This document shows positions 29,802-38,084 of a stretch of 64,000 nucleotides of DNA, piece by piece. Position 1 is the stretch's first letter, and each line of letters begins with the position of its first letter. The DNA comes from Mycolicibacterium mengxianglii. GTDB lineage: Bacteria > Actinomycetota > Actinomycetes > Mycobacteriales > Mycobacteriaceae. The position numbers and the translations under genes are program-made. The notes below the pieces were generated by a model. That model saw nothing but the letters and a program-made list of their open reading frames with translations. It did no database searches and was not told the DNA's origin. The stretch is taken from the NCBI RefSeq assembly GCF_015710575.1, contig NZ_CP065373.1, positions 2,046,001 through 2,110,000 of the forward strand, read 5' to 3'.

Positions 29802-30092
29802 ATGAGCGCAGGCGCACACGGGGAGGTCCAGTCGGAGGACGGGCGGTTCCGGGTCACCCGGTGGACCATCGATCCCGGCGGCGCGATCCCCATGCACCGC
29901 CACGAGCACGATTACGTCGTCGTGCCGCTGGTCGACGGCACAATGCATGTGGTCACCCCGGACGGCGCGGCCACCGCGGCCCAACTGCGGGTTGGCCAGA
30001 GCTACACCAGGACTGCAGGCGTCGAGCACCAGGTGGAGAACCGGGGCAGCAGCGAGCCGGTGGTTTTCGTAGAGGTCGAACGGCTCTCGTAG
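29802..30092 (+). CDS. Small cupin-domain protein
   Basis: The 96-residue single-cupin protein has metal-binding motif 1, PGGAIPMHRHEHDYVVVPL. The second motif is degenerate (VEHQVENRGSSEPV). Function is not predictable; small cupins include isomerases, dioxygenases and sensors. GGAGGGCG lies at ribosome-site distance from the ATG. It follows pepE by 16 bases and is probably co-transcribed. Confidence 0.8.
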   Translation: MSAGAHGEVQSEDGRFRVTRWTIDPGGAIPMHRHEHDYVVVPLVDGTMHVVTPDGAATAAQLRVGQSYTRTAGVEHQVENRGSSEPVVFVEVERLS

Positions 30093-30095
30093 AAA

Positions 30096-30503
30096 CTAGC
30101 TTCGGTCGAGCAGATCCGAGGAGCCCAGCACCCGTTCGATGTGCACCTCGATGACCACGCGGCGCGGGTTCACCCGCGGGGTGCGATACCGCTGGGCGTA
30201 GCGCAGTTCGGCGTCGCGCACCGATTCGGCGTCGGTGAGCACACTGGCACGGCCCTCCAGCGACAGCCACCGCGCACCGTCGACCTGGCTGAGCACCGCG
30301 ACACCGCCACGCTCGGCATTGACGGCCTTCTGCGAGCCACCGGTGGTGATGACGCGCGCGATGTGAGTTTTCGGATCGAAGGTGAAGCCCACCGCCACGA
30401 CGTGCGGCGAGCCGTCGGCACGCAGTGTCGTCAGCATGGCCAGGTGCCGCTCGGTCAGGAATGCCAGCGCGTCATTGGTCAGCCGGGTGGTTGTGTTCGC
30501 CAT
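30096..30503 (-). CDS. F420H2-dependent PPOX-fold reductase, Rv2074-like (FDOR-B)
   Basis: The 135-residue split-barrel protein is very similar to what I recall of Rv2074, an F420H2-dependent biliverdin reductase. Conserved stretches are [37 protein letters not shown] and [19 protein letters not shown] at 30503 is preferred over the TTG just upstream. It is divergent from the SDR gene, as Rv2074 is from Rv2073c. Confidence 0.9.
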   Translation of the reverse strand: MANTTTRLTNDALAFLTERHLAMLTTLRADGSPHVVAVGFTFDPKTHIARVITTGGSQKAVNAERGGVAVLSQVDGARWLSLEGRASVLTDAESVRDAELRYAQRYRTPRVNPRRVVIEVHIERVLGSSDLLDRS

Positions 30504-30525
30504 CAACGCTCACGCTAGCGCAGGA

Positions 30526-30531
30526 CATAAT
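30526..30531 (+). promoter_or_regulatory. Candidate -10 element, leaderless SDR-cobL transcript
   Basis: CATAAT (consensus-like -10) ends seven bases before the GTG at 30539, within the 35-base divergent gap. It supports this GTG as the start rather than an upstream one inside the opposing gene. Confidence 0.45.
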
Positions 30532-30538
30532 CGCTGTC

Positions 30539-31288
30539 GTGAAAGACACGGGTGCAGGAGTGGTCGTCATTTTCGGGGGCCGCAGCGAGATCGGCACGGA
30601 GCTTGCGCTCCGGCTGGCCCGCGACGCGACGGTAGTGCTCACCACCCGCGGCGGTGACCGCCTGGACCAGCAGGTTCAGGCCCTGACAGCGGCGGGGGCC
30701 GCCGCAGTGCACGTGAAGGCCTTCGACGCCGACGACCTGGCTGCGCACCGGCCCCTCCTCGACGAGATCATCGCCGAACACGGCCCGATCGGCACCGCCG
30801 TGGTCGCCTTCGGCATCCTCGGCGATCAGTCCCGCGCCGAGACCGATGCCGAGCACGCGGTGGCGATCGTGCACACCGACTACGTGGCCCAGGTCAGCCT
30901 GCTGACGCAGCTGGCCGACCGGATGCGCGCTGTCGGCCGCGGACGCATCGTGGTGTTCTCCTCGGTGGCCGGGGCGCGGGTGCGGCGTGCCAACTACGTG
31001 TACGGCTCGGCCAAGGCGGGGCTGGACGGTTTCGCCAGCGGTCTGGCCGACGCCCTGTACGGCACCGGGGTACAGCTGCTGATCGTGCGCCCCGGCTTCG
31101 TCATCGGCCGAATGACCGAAGGGATGGACCCCGCCCCGCTGTCGAGCACACCCGCCCAGGTCGCCGAGGCCACGGCCCGCGCACTGGCGAAGGGCAAGCG
31201 GTCAGTGTGGGTGCCGGGATCGCTGGCCGTACTGGTGTTGGTGATGCGGCTGTTGCCGCAGTCGGTGTGGCGGAGAATGCCGAGATGA
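30539..31288 (+). CDS. Short-chain dehydrogenase/reductase, Rv2073c-like
   Basis: The 249-residue classical SDR begins with the strand VVVIFGGRSEIG, a GGxxxIG variant of the NAD(P)-binding motif. The catalytic Ser lies in VVFSSVAGARV and Tyr-x3-Lys in NYVYGSAKAG. A C-terminal LAVLVLVMRLLPQSVWRR hydrophobic end resembles decaprenylphosphoryl-ribose reductase-like SDRs. Its stop overlaps the cobL start (ATGA). Substrate is unknown. Confidence 0.85.
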   Translation: MKDTGAGVVVIFGGRSEIGTELALRLARDATVVLTTRGGDRLDQQVQALTAAGAAAVHVKAFDADDLAAHRPLLDEIIAEHGPIGTAVVAFGILGDQSRAETDAEHAVAIVHTDYVAQVSLLTQLADRMRAVGRGRIVVFSSVAGARVRRANYVYGSAKAGLDGFASGLADALYGTGVQLLIVRPGFVIGRMTEGMDPAPLSSTPAQVAEATARALAKGKRSVWVPGSLAVLVLVMRLLPQSVWRRMPR

Positions 31289-32511
31289 GCAGCGACAAAC
31301 CCAGGGTGGTCGTGGTCGGTATCGGCGCCGACGGTATGGCGGGACTGGCACCGGCGTCGAGGGCCGAACTCCAACGCGCGACGGCGATCTACGGGTCGCG
31401 GCGGCAACTGGACCTGCTCGACGACACCGTGACCGCCCAGCGCCGGGTCTGGCCCACGCCCCTGGTGCCGGCGCTGGGGAAGATCCAGGACGACGCCGAG
31501 GACGAGGTGCACATCGTCGCATCGGGTGATCCGATGCTGCACGGGATCGGCGGTTCCGTCATCCGGTTCTTCGGTGCCGACCGGGTGACGGTGCTGCCGC
31601 ACGTGTCGTCGGTGACGCTGGCGTGCGCCCGGCTGGGCTGGGCGGTACAGGACACCGAGGTGATCAGTTTGATGATGGCCGCGCCGCACACCGCCATTCG
31701 GCGCGGCGGCCAGGCGGTGGTGCTGACCCGCGACGGCTCCGGGCCCGCCACACTGGCCCGGCTGCTGGCTGAATCCGGGCGCGGGGACTCGGAATTCAAC
31801 GTCCTGGAGGAGCTCGGTGGCCCGTCGGAGCGCCGGCGCAGCATGACCGCCCGCCAGTGGGCTGATACCCCGCCCACCGATGTCGACGACCTCAACGTCG
31901 TCGCCGTGCGGTACCTACCCGATGAGCGGCAGTCCCAGGTGCTGCCCGACGACGCCTTCGAACACGACGGGCAGATCACCAAGCAGTCGATCCGCGCGAT
32001 CACCCTGGCGGCACTGGCGCCCCGGCCCGGCGAACTGCTCTGGGATGTCGGCGCCGGCTCCGGCAGCATCTCGATCGAATGGTGCCGAAGCGGCCCGGGG
32101 TGCAGGGCCATCGCGTTCGAACAGGACGAGGTGCGTCGTCAGCGGATCACCGACAATGCGATCAAACACGGTGTGGAAATCGAGGTGCGCGGCGCGGCGC
32201 CGCGGTCGTTCCGGGAAGCCATCCTCACCGATGGTGGCGTGGACGGGGTGCAACGGCCCACAGCCATTTTCGTCGGGGGCGGAACCTCGGAATACCAGTT
32301 GTTGAACACCTGCTTCCAGCACCTGCCGCAGGGCGGTCGACTGGTGGCCAACGCCGTCACCCTGGAGGGGGAAGTCGCTCTGGCATCGTGTTATTCGAGG
32401 CTGGGCGGGGAGTTGCGCCGCTTCCAGCATTATCAGGGCGCGCCCATCGGCTCGTTCACCGGCTGGCGCCCGGCCATGCCCATCACCCAGTGGATCGTGC
32501 ACAAGCCATGA
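31285..32511 (+). CDS. cobL: Precorrin-6Y C5,15-methyltransferase (decarboxylating) CobL
   Basis: The 408-residue two-domain cobalamin enzyme has an N-terminal CbiE-like tetrapyrrole methylase (about residues 8-200, with VVVVGIGADG and VHIVASGDPMLHGIG) and a C-terminal CbiT-like Rossmann methyltransferase (about residues 230-400, WDVGAGSGSISIEW). It methylates C5 and C15 of precorrin-6Y and decarboxylates the acetate side chain in aerobic B12 synthesis. ATG at 31285 overlaps the SDR stop. It converges on cobG. Confidence 0.94.
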   Translation: MSSDKPRVVVVGIGADGMAGLAPASRAELQRATAIYGSRRQLDLLDDTVTAQRRVWPTPLVPALGKIQDDAEDEVHIVASGDPMLHGIGGSVIRFFGADRVTVLPHVSSVTLACARLGWAVQDTEVISLMMAAPHTAIRRGGQAVVLTRDGSGPATLARLLAESGRGDSEFNVLEELGGPSERRRSMTARQWADTPPTDVDDLNVVAVRYLPDERQSQVLPDDAFEHDGQITKQSIRAITLAALAPRPGELLWDVGAGSGSISIEWCRSGPGCRAIAFEQDEVRRQRITDNAIKHGVEIEVRGAAPRSFREAILTDGGVDGVQRPTAIFVGGGTSEYQLLNTCFQHLPQGGRLVANAVTLEGEVALASCYSRLGGELRRFQHYQGAPIGSFTGWRPAMPITQWIVHKP

Positions 32512-32520
32512 CCGTCCTGA

Positions 32521-33642
32521 TCACCGTGCCCGGTCGCGCCGGCGGTATCCGTCTGCGGTGGCGATGAGCACCTCGCCGATCGAGGGGCTGCCGCAGGCCC
32601 GTTCGCAGCCGACGTAATGCCGGCGCGCCGCCACGTCACCGGCGGTGACGGCAGTGGTGGCGTCGGCGCGCACGTCGGCGGCCGAGCGTTCACAGCCCGG
32701 GCTGCCGACGCAGGCGCTGACGTCGAGCCAGGGGGAGTTCACGTCGAACACCAAACCCTGTGGTGCCAGCACCCGCAGCGACACATCGGCCACACCTTCG
32801 TCGAGGTCGCAGACCAGCAGCGAGCGCCACGGGGTGATCACGATCGGCGCATCGATCGCCGCGACGAACTCCGCTGTGCGGGCCGGCAGCACCCCAAGGG
32901 GGACACCCGCGCCGAGCGCCACCCGGCCGTCGTCCTGCTCCAGCCACCCGATCGGGCCCTTGGTTCGCACCGGCCAGGTCCGCCCTGGTTCGGCGGTGAC
33001 CGTCAGGTCGTCGAGCACCTCGGTGGGATCGTCGAGTTCGCTGATGCGCCAGCTGTTTCCGCGCACGTCGACGAACCGCCGGGCCACGGCGGTCAGGGTG
33101 GTCATCACGTCAGCGTGGTCCAGTCGGATCCCCGTGTCGGTGCCGGAGAGCAGCAACGCCACGGTGCGGTCATCGAGGGCGTGCACACCGAGATCGGCGC
33201 GCAGGCCCGACACGTCGCCGGTGCCGTCGTCCAGGCTGATCCAGAACCGGCCTGGCAACCCGGCCAGCGCCGGGTCGGCGCAGATCGCGGCGTCCAGTTG
33301 GTGCACCCATGGGCGCACATCGAGGTGTCCTCCGACGCGGCCCGACAGGGGAGAGGACACGATGTTGCGGGCCCGCTCATGGGTGGGCGAGGGCAGCAGC
33401 CCCGCGCCGGCGACCAAGTCCGCCACTGATTTCTCGTCGGTGATCCCACGCAACTGCACGCTGCCGCGAGATGTCAGCTCCAGCGTCGACGACCCGTACC
33501 GGGTCGCCGCATCGGCCAAGGCGATCAGCTGGCCGGCAGTCAGCATCCCGCCGGGCAGCCGCACGCGGACCAACCCGCCGTCGGCGGCCTGATGCACCTG
33601 CAGCGCGCCGGGGCAGGCGTCCTGTTCGCGTTCACGGACCAC
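32521..33642 (-). CDS. cobG: Precorrin-3B synthase CobG
   Basis: The 373-residue nitrite/sulfite-reductase-like monooxygenase converts precorrin-3A to precorrin-3B in the aerobic B12 pathway. The two ferredoxin-like half-domains are visible (GGLVRVRLPGGML near residues 22-34, ELTSRGSVQLRGI). Fe-S/siroheme ligand cysteines lie in CVGSPGCERS and GCERACGSP. The start is GTG at 33642. cobH, cobI, cobK and cobM, which accompany it in M. tuberculosis (from memory), are absent here. Confidence 0.9.
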   Translation of the reverse strand: MVREREQDACPGALQVHQAADGGLVRVRLPGGMLTAGQLIALADAATRYGSSTLELTSRGSVQLRGITDEKSVADLVAGAGLLPSPTHERARNIVSSPLSGRVGGHLDVRPWVHQLDAAICADPALAGLPGRFWISLDDGTGDVSGLRADLGVHALDDRTVALLLSGTDTGIRLDHADVMTTLTAVARRFVDVRGNSWRISELDDPTEVLDDLTVTAEPGRTWPVRTKGPIGWLEQDDGRVALGAGVPLGVLPARTAEFVAAIDAPIVITPWRSLLVCDLDEGVADVSLRVLAPQGLVFDVNSPWLDVSACVGSPGCERSAADVRADATTAVTAGDVAARRHYVGCERACGSPSIGEVLIATADGYRRRDRAR

Positions 33643-33669
33643 AGTCCCACGGTACTGCTGGCGTGCTGC

Positions 33670-34045
33670 TCAGCCGGTCACGAGGTCCGTCGACACTGTC
33701 CAAAGGCGTGCCGCGGTAATGGGATTCAGAGCCCATTCCTTGACGCTGTGCGGGTGATCGGCGAGGTCGGCATCATCGGGCACGGTGTACGCCTCCCGGC
33801 AGTTGTCGAGATAGTGGCCTCCGGTGTGGGCGAACAGCGGTGACGTTGCAGCCACGAGTGTCGTGGCCGCGCCCTGTTCGACCGTCTTGTAGGTGAAGAC
33901 ACCCGCGGCCTCGGCGGCGTCCAGAGACTGCTTTTGCGCAGCCGTGAAATTGCGTTGGAGCCCGGTTGCCACCCCGCCCGGGTTCACCGTGTTGGCCACG
34001 ATCCCGTCGGAGGCCCACAGCCGGGTCGCCTTCCTGGACCGGTTC
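33670..34045 (-). pseudogene. C-terminal remnant of a short-chain dehydrogenase
   Basis: About 120 codons match the end of an SDR: ATRLWASDGIVANTVNPGGV (the strand after the Tyr/Lys site), then TGLQRNFTAAQK, SPLFAHTGGHYLDNC and a normal C-terminus. The cofactor-binding half and the Ser-Tyr-Lys site are missing. Sequence upstream of the remnant runs straight into the end of the dioxygenase gene. It is a 5'-truncated gene fragment, not a functional enzyme. Confidence 0.75.
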
Positions 34046-34074
34046 GCCGATGCGGTCGCCGTCGTGCTGCCGGG

Positions 34075-35004
34075 TCAGCTTGCGGCGGAGTACACCGGGA
34101 CCGGCGTGACGACGGGCGAGTAGTGCGAGGCGTCGCCGTGGATGCTGCGACTCTGCTGGCCGAAGACGTCCACGGGGATATCACCGGACAAGGTGACCCG
34201 GTTGAGCCGGCGGTACTGGTCGTCGTAATCGGACACCGCATAGTGCTGGGTGGCCCGGTTGTCCCAGACCGCCAGATCCCCGAGGCGCCAATTCCAGCGC
34301 ACGGTGTTCTCCAGTCGGGTGACCCGGGCCTGCAGCAGGTCGAACAGGTCGCGGGATTCCGCTGACCCCAGCCCGACGAACTTCTTCACGAAGTGGCCGA
34401 GCACCAGCACGCGCCGGCCCGTCTCCGGGTGGATCCGCACCACCGGATGTTCGGTCTCGTAATAGCTGGACTCGAACTCCGCCCGGTAGTCGCGAGTGGT
34501 TTCGGGCACCTCGTCGTCGATGTCGCTGGGATGCTCGGCGGCGTAGTCGTACCGGTTGGTGTGCACCGCCCACAGATTCTCGGCCAGCGCACGCAGCGGG
34601 GCGGGTAGCTGGTCGTAGGCGGTTTCGGTGTTCGCCCACACCGTGGTGCCGCCGTATTCCGGCAGTGTCACCGCGCGCAGCAGAGACGCTTTGGGAATGC
34701 GGTCGACGAACGTGACATCGGTGTGCCAGCTGTTGGCTTTGTCGTAGCGGGAGTCGATCGGCAACACCTGGTGACCTCGGGATGTGACGGTCGGGTGGGC
34801 GATCGTGGGGGTCCCCAGTAGCCGGGCGAACGCCAACTGGCCCTCGTTGTCGAGGTGGTGCTGGTCGCGGAAGAAGATGACCTTGTGCTCCAGGAGCGCC
34901 TCGTTGACGACGGCCACGGTATGCGCGTCGAGCTCTCCTCCGAGGGTGATCCCGTCGATCTGCGCGCCGATGTGCGCACCGAGTTTTGTGATGTTGACAG
35001 CCAT
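34075..35004 (-). CDS. TauD/TfdA-family Fe(II)/2-oxoglutarate dioxygenase (Rv3406-like)
   Basis: The 309-residue enzyme has the Fe-binding HxD (His94, Asp96 in WHTDVTF), a distal His in NRATQHYAV and the 2-oxoglutarate-binding Arg in YRRLNRVTL. The whole sequence strongly recalls Rv3406, an alkyl-sulfate dioxygenase that releases sulfate, though other sulfonate or herbicide-like substrates are possible. ATG at 35004 (MAVNITKLG) is preferred over a far-upstream in-frame start. It sits in an accessory stretch next to an SDR remnant. Confidence 0.85.
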   Translation of the reverse strand: MAVNITKLGAHIGAQIDGITLGGELDAHTVAVVNEALLEHKVIFFRDQHHLDNEGQLAFARLLGTPTIAHPTVTSRGHQVLPIDSRYDKANSWHTDVTFVDRIPKASLLRAVTLPEYGGTTVWANTETAYDQLPAPLRALAENLWAVHTNRYDYAAEHPSDIDDEVPETTRDYRAEFESSYYETEHPVVRIHPETGRRVLVLGHFVKKFVGLGSAESRDLFDLLQARVTRLENTVRWNWRLGDLAVWDNRATQHYAVSDYDDQYRRLNRVTLSGDIPVDVFGQQSRSIHGDASHYSPVVTPVPVYSAAS

Positions 35005-35068
35005 GACAGCGATGGTCGGCCGCCGCGCCCGCGATGTACAGCATTTGGCTAGCGCAGATCGAAACCCT

Positions 35069-36205
35069 TCAGAGGCGCCGGATGCCCCGCAGAATGCGGT
35101 GAAACGGCCCGAGCGAGGCCATGCCGCGCCGCAGGCTGGGCTGCAGTGCGCTGACATTACAGACGACGAGATGGCGGACACCGTGATCGCGCCAGACGGC
35201 CGCCTGCTCGAGGACGTCCCCGGCGGTGCCGGTGAGGCCGATGCCGCGCATCAGCGCAAGGGGGATATCGGCGATGTACTTCAGTACCGTCGCTTCATCC
35301 AGGGTCTGCGGAATGAGGTCCTGGGCACCGCCGAAGTCGTCACCCATGGGGTGTCGCGCCCCGAGCCGCGCCCATTCCCGGGCCGGCGCGTTGAGTGCAA
35401 AAGTCTTGGCGGGCACCGATTCCAAGACGTCGTCGACTTCGGCGCGGGTGGCGCCGGTGGTGACGAACAACCACACTGCGGGGGTGATCTCGCCGGGATC
35501 GCGGCCCGCATCATCGGCGGCCGTGCGAACCTTGTCGAGCCCTTCCGCGTAGGCCGCCGGATCGAAGATCATCCCGGGGAACCACCCGTCGGCGTAACGG
35601 CCGGTGGCGCGGAGCATCCGCGGTCCGTGCGATGCGATCCAGATCGGGGGCCGGCGGCCCTGGTACGGCGGAAGCTCGAACACCGCGTTGCGCAATGGGA
35701 AGAACTCCGAGTCGCGGTTGACCAGGTTGCCGCCGGAGTTCCACAGCGCCCGAATCGTCGCCAGCGCTTCCTCGAAACGCGCGACGGGCCGGGACCAGTC
35801 CACTCCGTAGGGTTCGTTGCCTTCCCGTTCTCCGGTGCCGATGCCGAGGACTGCCCGGCCACGGGTCATCAGGTGCAGCGTGGCGATCGCTTGCGCGGTG
35901 ACCGCCGGGTTGCGGCGGCCGGTGTCTGTCACGCCGGTGCCGAGCAGCATCCTGCCCCGGCGGTGCCGGGCCGCCAGGTAGCCCAGGGTGGTCCACGGCT
36001 CCAGGCATGCGTCGATTTTCGGGATGAACCGGACGGCGCCGGTGTACTTGCTGGTGATCACCGAGCGGGGCAGTAGCGCGTTGAGATGATCGGGCACCCA
36101 GAAGGAGTCCACCCGTGCGGCCGCGGCGCTACGGTAGCCGGCCTCCATGAACGTCATCGGGCCGAAGCGGGTGTTGGCCGGCAATTCTCCGACACCGACC
36201 TTCAT
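35069..36205 (-). CDS. LLM-class F420-dependent oxidoreductase
   Basis: The 378-residue luciferase-like TIM-barrel protein has a [15 protein letters not shown]-terminal strand, [16 protein letters not shown] and [18 protein letters not shown] cofactor-site segments and [28 protein letters not shown] barrel strands. These suit F420-binding LLM enzymes, including the phthiodiolone ketoreductase group. GGGAGGA precedes the ATG. Substrate is unknown. It may or may not belong to the operon immediately upstream on the same strand, which ends 110 bases away. Confidence 0.82.
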   Translation of the reverse strand: MKVGVGELPANTRFGPMTFMEAGYRSAAAARVDSFWVPDHLNALLPRSVITSKYTGAVRFIPKIDACLEPWTTLGYLAARHRRGRMLLGTGVTDTGRRNPAVTAQAIATLHLMTRGRAVLGIGTGEREGNEPYGVDWSRPVARFEEALATIRALWNSGGNLVNRDSEFFPLRNAVFELPPYQGRRPPIWIASHGPRMLRATGRYADGWFPGMIFDPAAYAEGLDKVRTAADDAGRDPGEITPAVWLFVTTGATRAEVDDVLESVPAKTFALNAPAREWARLGARHPMGDDFGGAQDLIPQTLDEATVLKYIADIPLALMRGIGLTGTAGDVLEQAAVWRDHGVRHLVVCNVSALQPSLRRGMASLGPFHRILRGIRRL

Positions 36206-36315
36206 GTGTGTCCTCCCGCTTTGCTGAGGACATCGTCACACGGCAACCGAGGTGCCCGTTCGCGTAGTGCGCTACCCCAATGTCGTCGACGTGAGAGAGT
36301 TTTCCGCCGGCTACT

Positions 36316-37572
36316 TCAGAAACGGTCGAAACGGTATGGTGTTGAATCGATTTCGGGATCCTGTCCGCCGATCGACGCCGCCAGCAGTGCCGCGGCACCA
36401 CAGCACATCGTCCAGCCGAGGTGCCCGTGGCCGGTGTTGATCTGGAGGTTGCGCAACGGTGTGGCACCGATGATCGGTGGTCCGTCCGGTGTCATCGGAC
36501 GCAACCCACTGCGGTATTCCACCGACGACCAGTCGAGTGCTCCCGGAAACAGTTCTTCACTGGCAGTTCGGATTTCGGCGAAGTTCGCCGGGGTGTGAGT
36601 GCGGTCGTAACCGGCGAATTCGGCGACAGCCGACAGCCGCAGTGTCGAGCCGAACGGCGACCAGGCGACCAACGACCTCTCGTCGATGCCGCCGGTACGC
36701 GGTGCCAGGGACTGATCCCGGATGGCGACCGAAACGCTGTAGCCCTTGGCGGGGTAGACGGGCACCCGAAGGCCCGCGGTACGGACCAGTTTGTTCGACG
36801 CGGTGCCCAGCGCCACCACGTAACAGTCCGCCTCCAGCCGCGTCCCCGCGTCGGTTTCGGCGTAGCGCACCGACGTCCCGTCGGTGTGCAAAGCCGTGAT
36901 ACGCGTGCCCAATTCGAACTTCACGCCGAACCGTTCGGCGGCAGTGTCGGCGAGGAGCTTGCTGAACAGAGCCGGGTTGCCAGTTGCGTCGTCGGAGTCG
37001 TGGATCGCGCCGGCGAACGAAACGGTGCTGTTGGCCAGTGCCGGGTCGACGGCTGCGAGATCGGCACCGCTGAGCATGCGCTGCGATCTGCCGTTGCGCC
37101 GCATCAATTCGGCCTTGCGATCTGCCAGGGCCAGGGCCTCGGCGTCGCGGTAGAGATACAGGACGCCCTGATCGGTCTGGTGGTACTGCAGGGACTCCTC
37201 GGCGGTCAGCTTCTCCAGCAGCTTCTGGCTGTAGGACGTGATTTCGTACTTGGCCGACGAGTTGCGTGCCGATCTGGCCGGAGTGCATTCCCGCAGGAAG
37301 GACACCCCCCAACGCAGCAATGCCGGATCGAGGCGGGGCTTGACCCGGATGGACGTCTGGCCACCGAACAGCGACCGCACCAGCATCCGCGGTGCCTGCG
37401 GCGACGCCCACGCATACGAGTGACCGGGCGCGATGAGTCCGGCCGTGCTTGCGCTGGTGTCATCGGCGACGCTGCCGCGTTCTTCGTAGACGGTGACGTC
37501 GTGACCCTCGCGCGCCAGGAAGTACGCGCTCGTCACGCCGATCACACCGGCACCGAAGATGGCAACTTTCAT
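36316..37572 (-). CDS. D-amino-acid dehydrogenase/oxidase-type flavoenzyme (DadA-like)
   Basis: The 418-residue FAD-dependent oxidoreductase of the DAO family has the N-terminal dinucleotide motif FGAGVIG (GxGxxG). LEADCYVVALGTASNKLV and LRPMTPDGPPIIG, then a GHGHLGWTM flavin-contact segment, are typical of DadA. It would oxidatively deaminate D-amino acids (or related secondary amines) to 2-keto acids through an imine. The ATG overlaps the RidA stop (ATGA), and RidA hydrolyses such imines, which supports the assignment. This is the last gene of the transporter operon. Confidence 0.85.
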   Translation of the reverse strand: MKVAIFGAGVIGVTSAYFLAREGHDVTVYEERGSVADDTSASTAGLIAPGHSYAWASPQAPRMLVRSLFGGQTSIRVKPRLDPALLRWGVSFLRECTPARSARNSSAKYEITSYSQKLLEKLTAEESLQYHQTDQGVLYLYRDAEALALADRKAELMRRNGRSQRMLSGADLAAVDPALANSTVSFAGAIHDSDDATGNPALFSKLLADTAAERFGVKFELGTRITALHTDGTSVRYAETDAGTRLEADCYVVALGTASNKLVRTAGLRVPVYPAKGYSVSVAIRDQSLAPRTGGIDERSLVAWSPFGSTLRLSAVAEFAGYDRTHTPANFAEIRTASEELFPGALDWSSVEYRSGLRPMTPDGPPIIGATPLRNLQINTGHGHLGWTMCCGAAALLAASIGGQDPEIDSTPYRFDRF

Positions 37573-37967
37573 CGGTCACCGTCGCTGACCGGCACCGCGG
37601 TCGCCGAGATCTCGACCAGCAGCCGCTCGTCGAGCAGACCCGCCACCACCGTGGCCCGGGCGGGCCGGTGCGCACCGAACTTCTGGCGCCACACTCGATT
37701 CATCTCGGCGGCGTAGGACGCCGAGGTCACGTACACCGTGGTCGACACGACGTGGTCCAGGTCGGACCCCGCTGCGGCGAGCACCCGCGCCAGGCGATCC
37801 AGAGCGACCTCGGTCTGGAGGGCCGGGTCGCCCTCACCGACGACGTTGCCGTCGTCATCGAACGACACCTGGCCCGACACGTAAATCGTGTGGTCGTACT
37901 GCACCCAGGCCGGGTAGGGGCTCTGCTCGGTGGTGATTCCCGCGACGTCCGACGAAACCGGTTTCAT
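37569..37967 (-). CDS. RidA-family enamine/imine deaminase
   Basis: The 132-residue protein of the RidA/YjgF/Rid group has conserved elements YDHTIYVSGQVSFDDDGNVV, LDRLARVLAAAGSDLDHVV and RPARATVVAGLL, the last carrying the Arg that anchors the carboxylate in active Rid proteins. It would hydrolyse reactive imines released by the DadA-like enzyme next door. ATG at 37967 shares a base with the stop of the small membrane protein upstream (TGATG). A longer in-frame upstream start is inside that gene and is rejected. Confidence 0.88.
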   Translation of the reverse strand: MKPVSSDVAGITTEQSPYPAWVQYDHTIYVSGQVSFDDDGNVVGEGDPALQTEVALDRLARVLAAAGSDLDHVVSTTVYVTSASYAAEMNRVWRQKFGAHRPARATVVAGLLDERLLVEISATAVPVSDGDR

Positions 37968-38083
37968 CAGTCCTCTTCCTTCTTCAAGACTTCCTGGAAA
38001 TAGAAGCGCCAGCCGAGAAAGCCGCACCACACAGTGGCGGCGATAGCGACGGCGGGGGCGCCGTAGAAAATGATTTCCGCCAT
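37967..38083 (-). CDS. 38-residue membrane miniprotein, candidate SSS symporter accessory subunit
   Basis: This short reading frame starts one base after the symporter stop (TGA-C-ATG), and its stop overlaps the RidA start (TGATG), so it is precisely packed into the operon. The product is MAEIIFYGAPAVAIAATVW and then CGFLGWRFYFQEVLKKEED: one hydrophobic helix followed by an acidic/basic cytoplasmic end. Small single-helix accessory proteins of about 40 residues are known beside some sodium:solute symporters. This one fits in length, topology and position. There is no homology proof here. Confidence 0.7.
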   Translation of the reverse strand: MAEIIFYGAPAVAIAATVWCGFLGWRFYFQEVLKKEED

Positions 38084-38084
38084 G

